A stretch of DNA of 64,000 nucleotides from Ensifer aridi. GTDB taxonomy: Bacteria > Pseudomonadota > Alphaproteobacteria > Rhizobiales > Rhizobiaceae. Position 1 is the first letter of the stretch. Every line of letters begins with the position of its first letter. This document shows, in pieces, positions 62,944-64,000 of this stretch. The notes beneath the pieces are model-generated. The model was not told the DNA's origin. It made no database searches and saw nothing but the letters and a program-made list of their open reading frames with translations. Location: contig NZ_LUAV01000012.1 in assembly GCF_002078505.1 (NCBI RefSeq), forward strand, positions 433,097 through 497,096. The letters run 5' to 3'. Position numbers and translations under genes: made by a program.

Positions 62944-64000
62944 TCAGGCTGCGTCCGGCAGATGCACCGTCTTCACCTCCAGGAAATCCTCAAGGCCGAA
63001 CATGCCGCCTTCCCGGCCATTGCCGGACTGCTTGTAGCCGCCGAAGGGGCTGCCATAGCGGTGCGGACCGCCATTGATGTGCACCATACCGGCACGCAGC
63101 CGCGCGGCCACCCTTTGCGCCCGCTCGGGATCGCCGGTCTGGACATAGGCCGCGAGCCCGTAATTGGTGTCGTTGGCGATCTCTATCGCCTCCTCCTCCG
63201 TGTCGAAGGGAATGATCGAAAGCACCGGACCGAACACTTCCTCGCGCGCGATCCGCATGGTATTGTTGACAGCGGCGAAGATCGTCGGTTTGACGAAGTA
63301 GCCGGTCTCGAAGCCTTCCGGCTTGCCCGGACCGCCGGCAAGCAGGATCGCCCCCTCGGCGACGCCCGCTTCGATCAGCGCCTGCACACGCTCGTATTGA
63401 ATATGGCTGACGAGCGGCCCGATATGGGAGCCTTCCCTCGTCGGATCGCCAACTCTCGCCTCCCTGCCGACGCGCCGGGCGATCTCCACCACCTTGTCGT
63501 AGACGCTGCGTTCCAACAGCATGCGGGTGGGCGCATCGCAGGATTGGCCGGAATTGTTGAAGCATTCGAGAATGCTGGCGGTAACGCGTTCCTCGATATC
63601 GGCATCGGCGAAGACGATGTTCGGCGACTTGCCGCCGAGTTCGAGCGTAACGCGTTTGACCGTATCGGCGGCGTCCTTGCTGACGGCGATGCCGGCCCGC
63701 GTCGAACCGGTGAACGACATCATGTCGATGTCCTTGTGCTTCGAGAGCGCCGCCCCGGCATGGATGCCGTCGCCGTTGACGAGGTTGAAGACGCCGGCCG
63801 GGAAACCCGCCTCGTGGATCATCTCTGCGTAGAGCATGGCATTGAGCGGCGTGAACTCGCTCGGTTTCAGGACGCATGTGCAGCCGGTCGCAAGCACCGG
63901 CACCACCTTGAGCGCGATCTGGTTGACCGGCCAGTTCCACGGGGTGATGAGCCCGCAGACGCCGATCGGCTCGCGCAGAAGCGTGTCGCCGTTCGGCAAT
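62944..64000 (-). CDS. NAD(P)-dependent aldehyde dehydrogenase, 5-prime end outside the window
   Basis: About 352 C-terminal residues of an aldehyde dehydrogenase; the N-terminal 120 or so lie beyond the window. Conserved parts are ITPWNWPVNQIALKVVPVLATGCT, the general-base Glu in LELGGKSPN, the catalytic Cys in FNNSGQSCDAPTRML, and EVFGPVLSIIPF. Substrate unknown. An aminoaldehyde from polyamine breakdown is one idea from the surroundings, but an aliphatic or aromatic aldehyde is equally possible. Confidence 0.92.
   Translation of the reverse strand, partial: LPNGDTLLREPIGVCGLITPWNWPVNQIALKVVPVLATGCTCVLKPSEFTPLNAMLYAEMIHEAGFPAGVFNLVNGDGIHAGAALSKHKDIDMMSFTGSTRAGIAVSKDAADTVKRVTLELGGKSPNIVFADADIEERVTASILECFNNSGQSCDAPTRMLLERSVYDKVVEIARRVGREARVGDPTREGSHIGPLVSHIQYERVQALIEAGVAEGAILLAGGPGKPEGFETGYFVKPTIFAAVNNTMRIAREEVFGPVLSIIPFDTEEEAIEIANDTNYGLAAYVQTGDPERAQRVAARLRAGMVHINGGPHRYGSPFGGYKQSGNGREGGMFGLEDFLEVKTVHLPDAA

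Overview
The window is GC-rich, densely coded DNA typical of an alphaproteobacterial chromosome. The gene families, gene order (sorbitol smo operon, reductive pyrimidine genes around a cyaC-type cyclase, urease cluster, liv operon, agmatinase with a polyamine-type ABC transporter) and intergenic palindromic mosaic repeats all point to Sinorhizobium (Ensifer), close to S. meliloti. That assignment rests on remembered gene content, not on a database search. There is no phage, plasmid, CRISPR, IS element, rRNA or tRNA that I can see: this looks like core-type metabolic chromosome.

Layout. 0.1-8.5 kb: minus-strand sorbitol/mannitol operon (binding protein smoE, permeases smoF/smoG, ATPase smoK, dehydrogenases smoS and mtlK, HAD phosphatase), preceded by its SorC-type regulator. 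8.6-23.7 kb: reductive pyrimidine/hydantoin catabolism (preT, preA, N-carbamoyl amidohydrolase, hydA, RutR-like regulator with a candidate operator, ABC importer, cupin, GNAT enzyme). A zinc-type alcohol dehydrogenase, a LysR regulator and a redox-sensing adenylate cyclase (cyaC) lie inside this block. 24.2-28.8 kb: an RND efflux pair. 28.9-37.2 kb: urease cluster ureD-A-B-C and ureE-F-G, interleaved with a DUF1272 protein, a LprI-like protein, a GT29-like protein, a peroxiredoxin and a TIGR02117-type gene broken by two frameshifts.

37.3-40.4 kb: a hydroxyacid dehydrogenase, then a divergent Tat-exported peroxidase-like hydrolase and an OhrR regulator sharing an intergenic array of three related 20-bp boxes. 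40.4-45.9 kb: branched-chain amino acid ABC operon with an extra small membrane protein. 46.4-49.7 kb: CysQ-type phosphatase, single-domain response regulator, Crp/Fnr regulator, SDR. 49.8-53 kb: quinone/electrophile detoxification genes, including a fused ring-cleaving dioxygenase-esterase. 53.2-59.3 kb: polyamine-type ABC operon with agmatinase and a C-N hydrolase. 59.6-64 kb: LysR regulator, aminotransferase, EamA exporter and an aldehyde dehydrogenase cut by the window end.

I found no clearly new multi-gene system. The best leads are the two-frameshift urease-region pseudogene, the MhqO-MhqD-like fusion, the redox cyclase within a pyrimidine regulon, the three-box OhrR array, the RutR-like operator and the GT29-like gene inside the urease operon.
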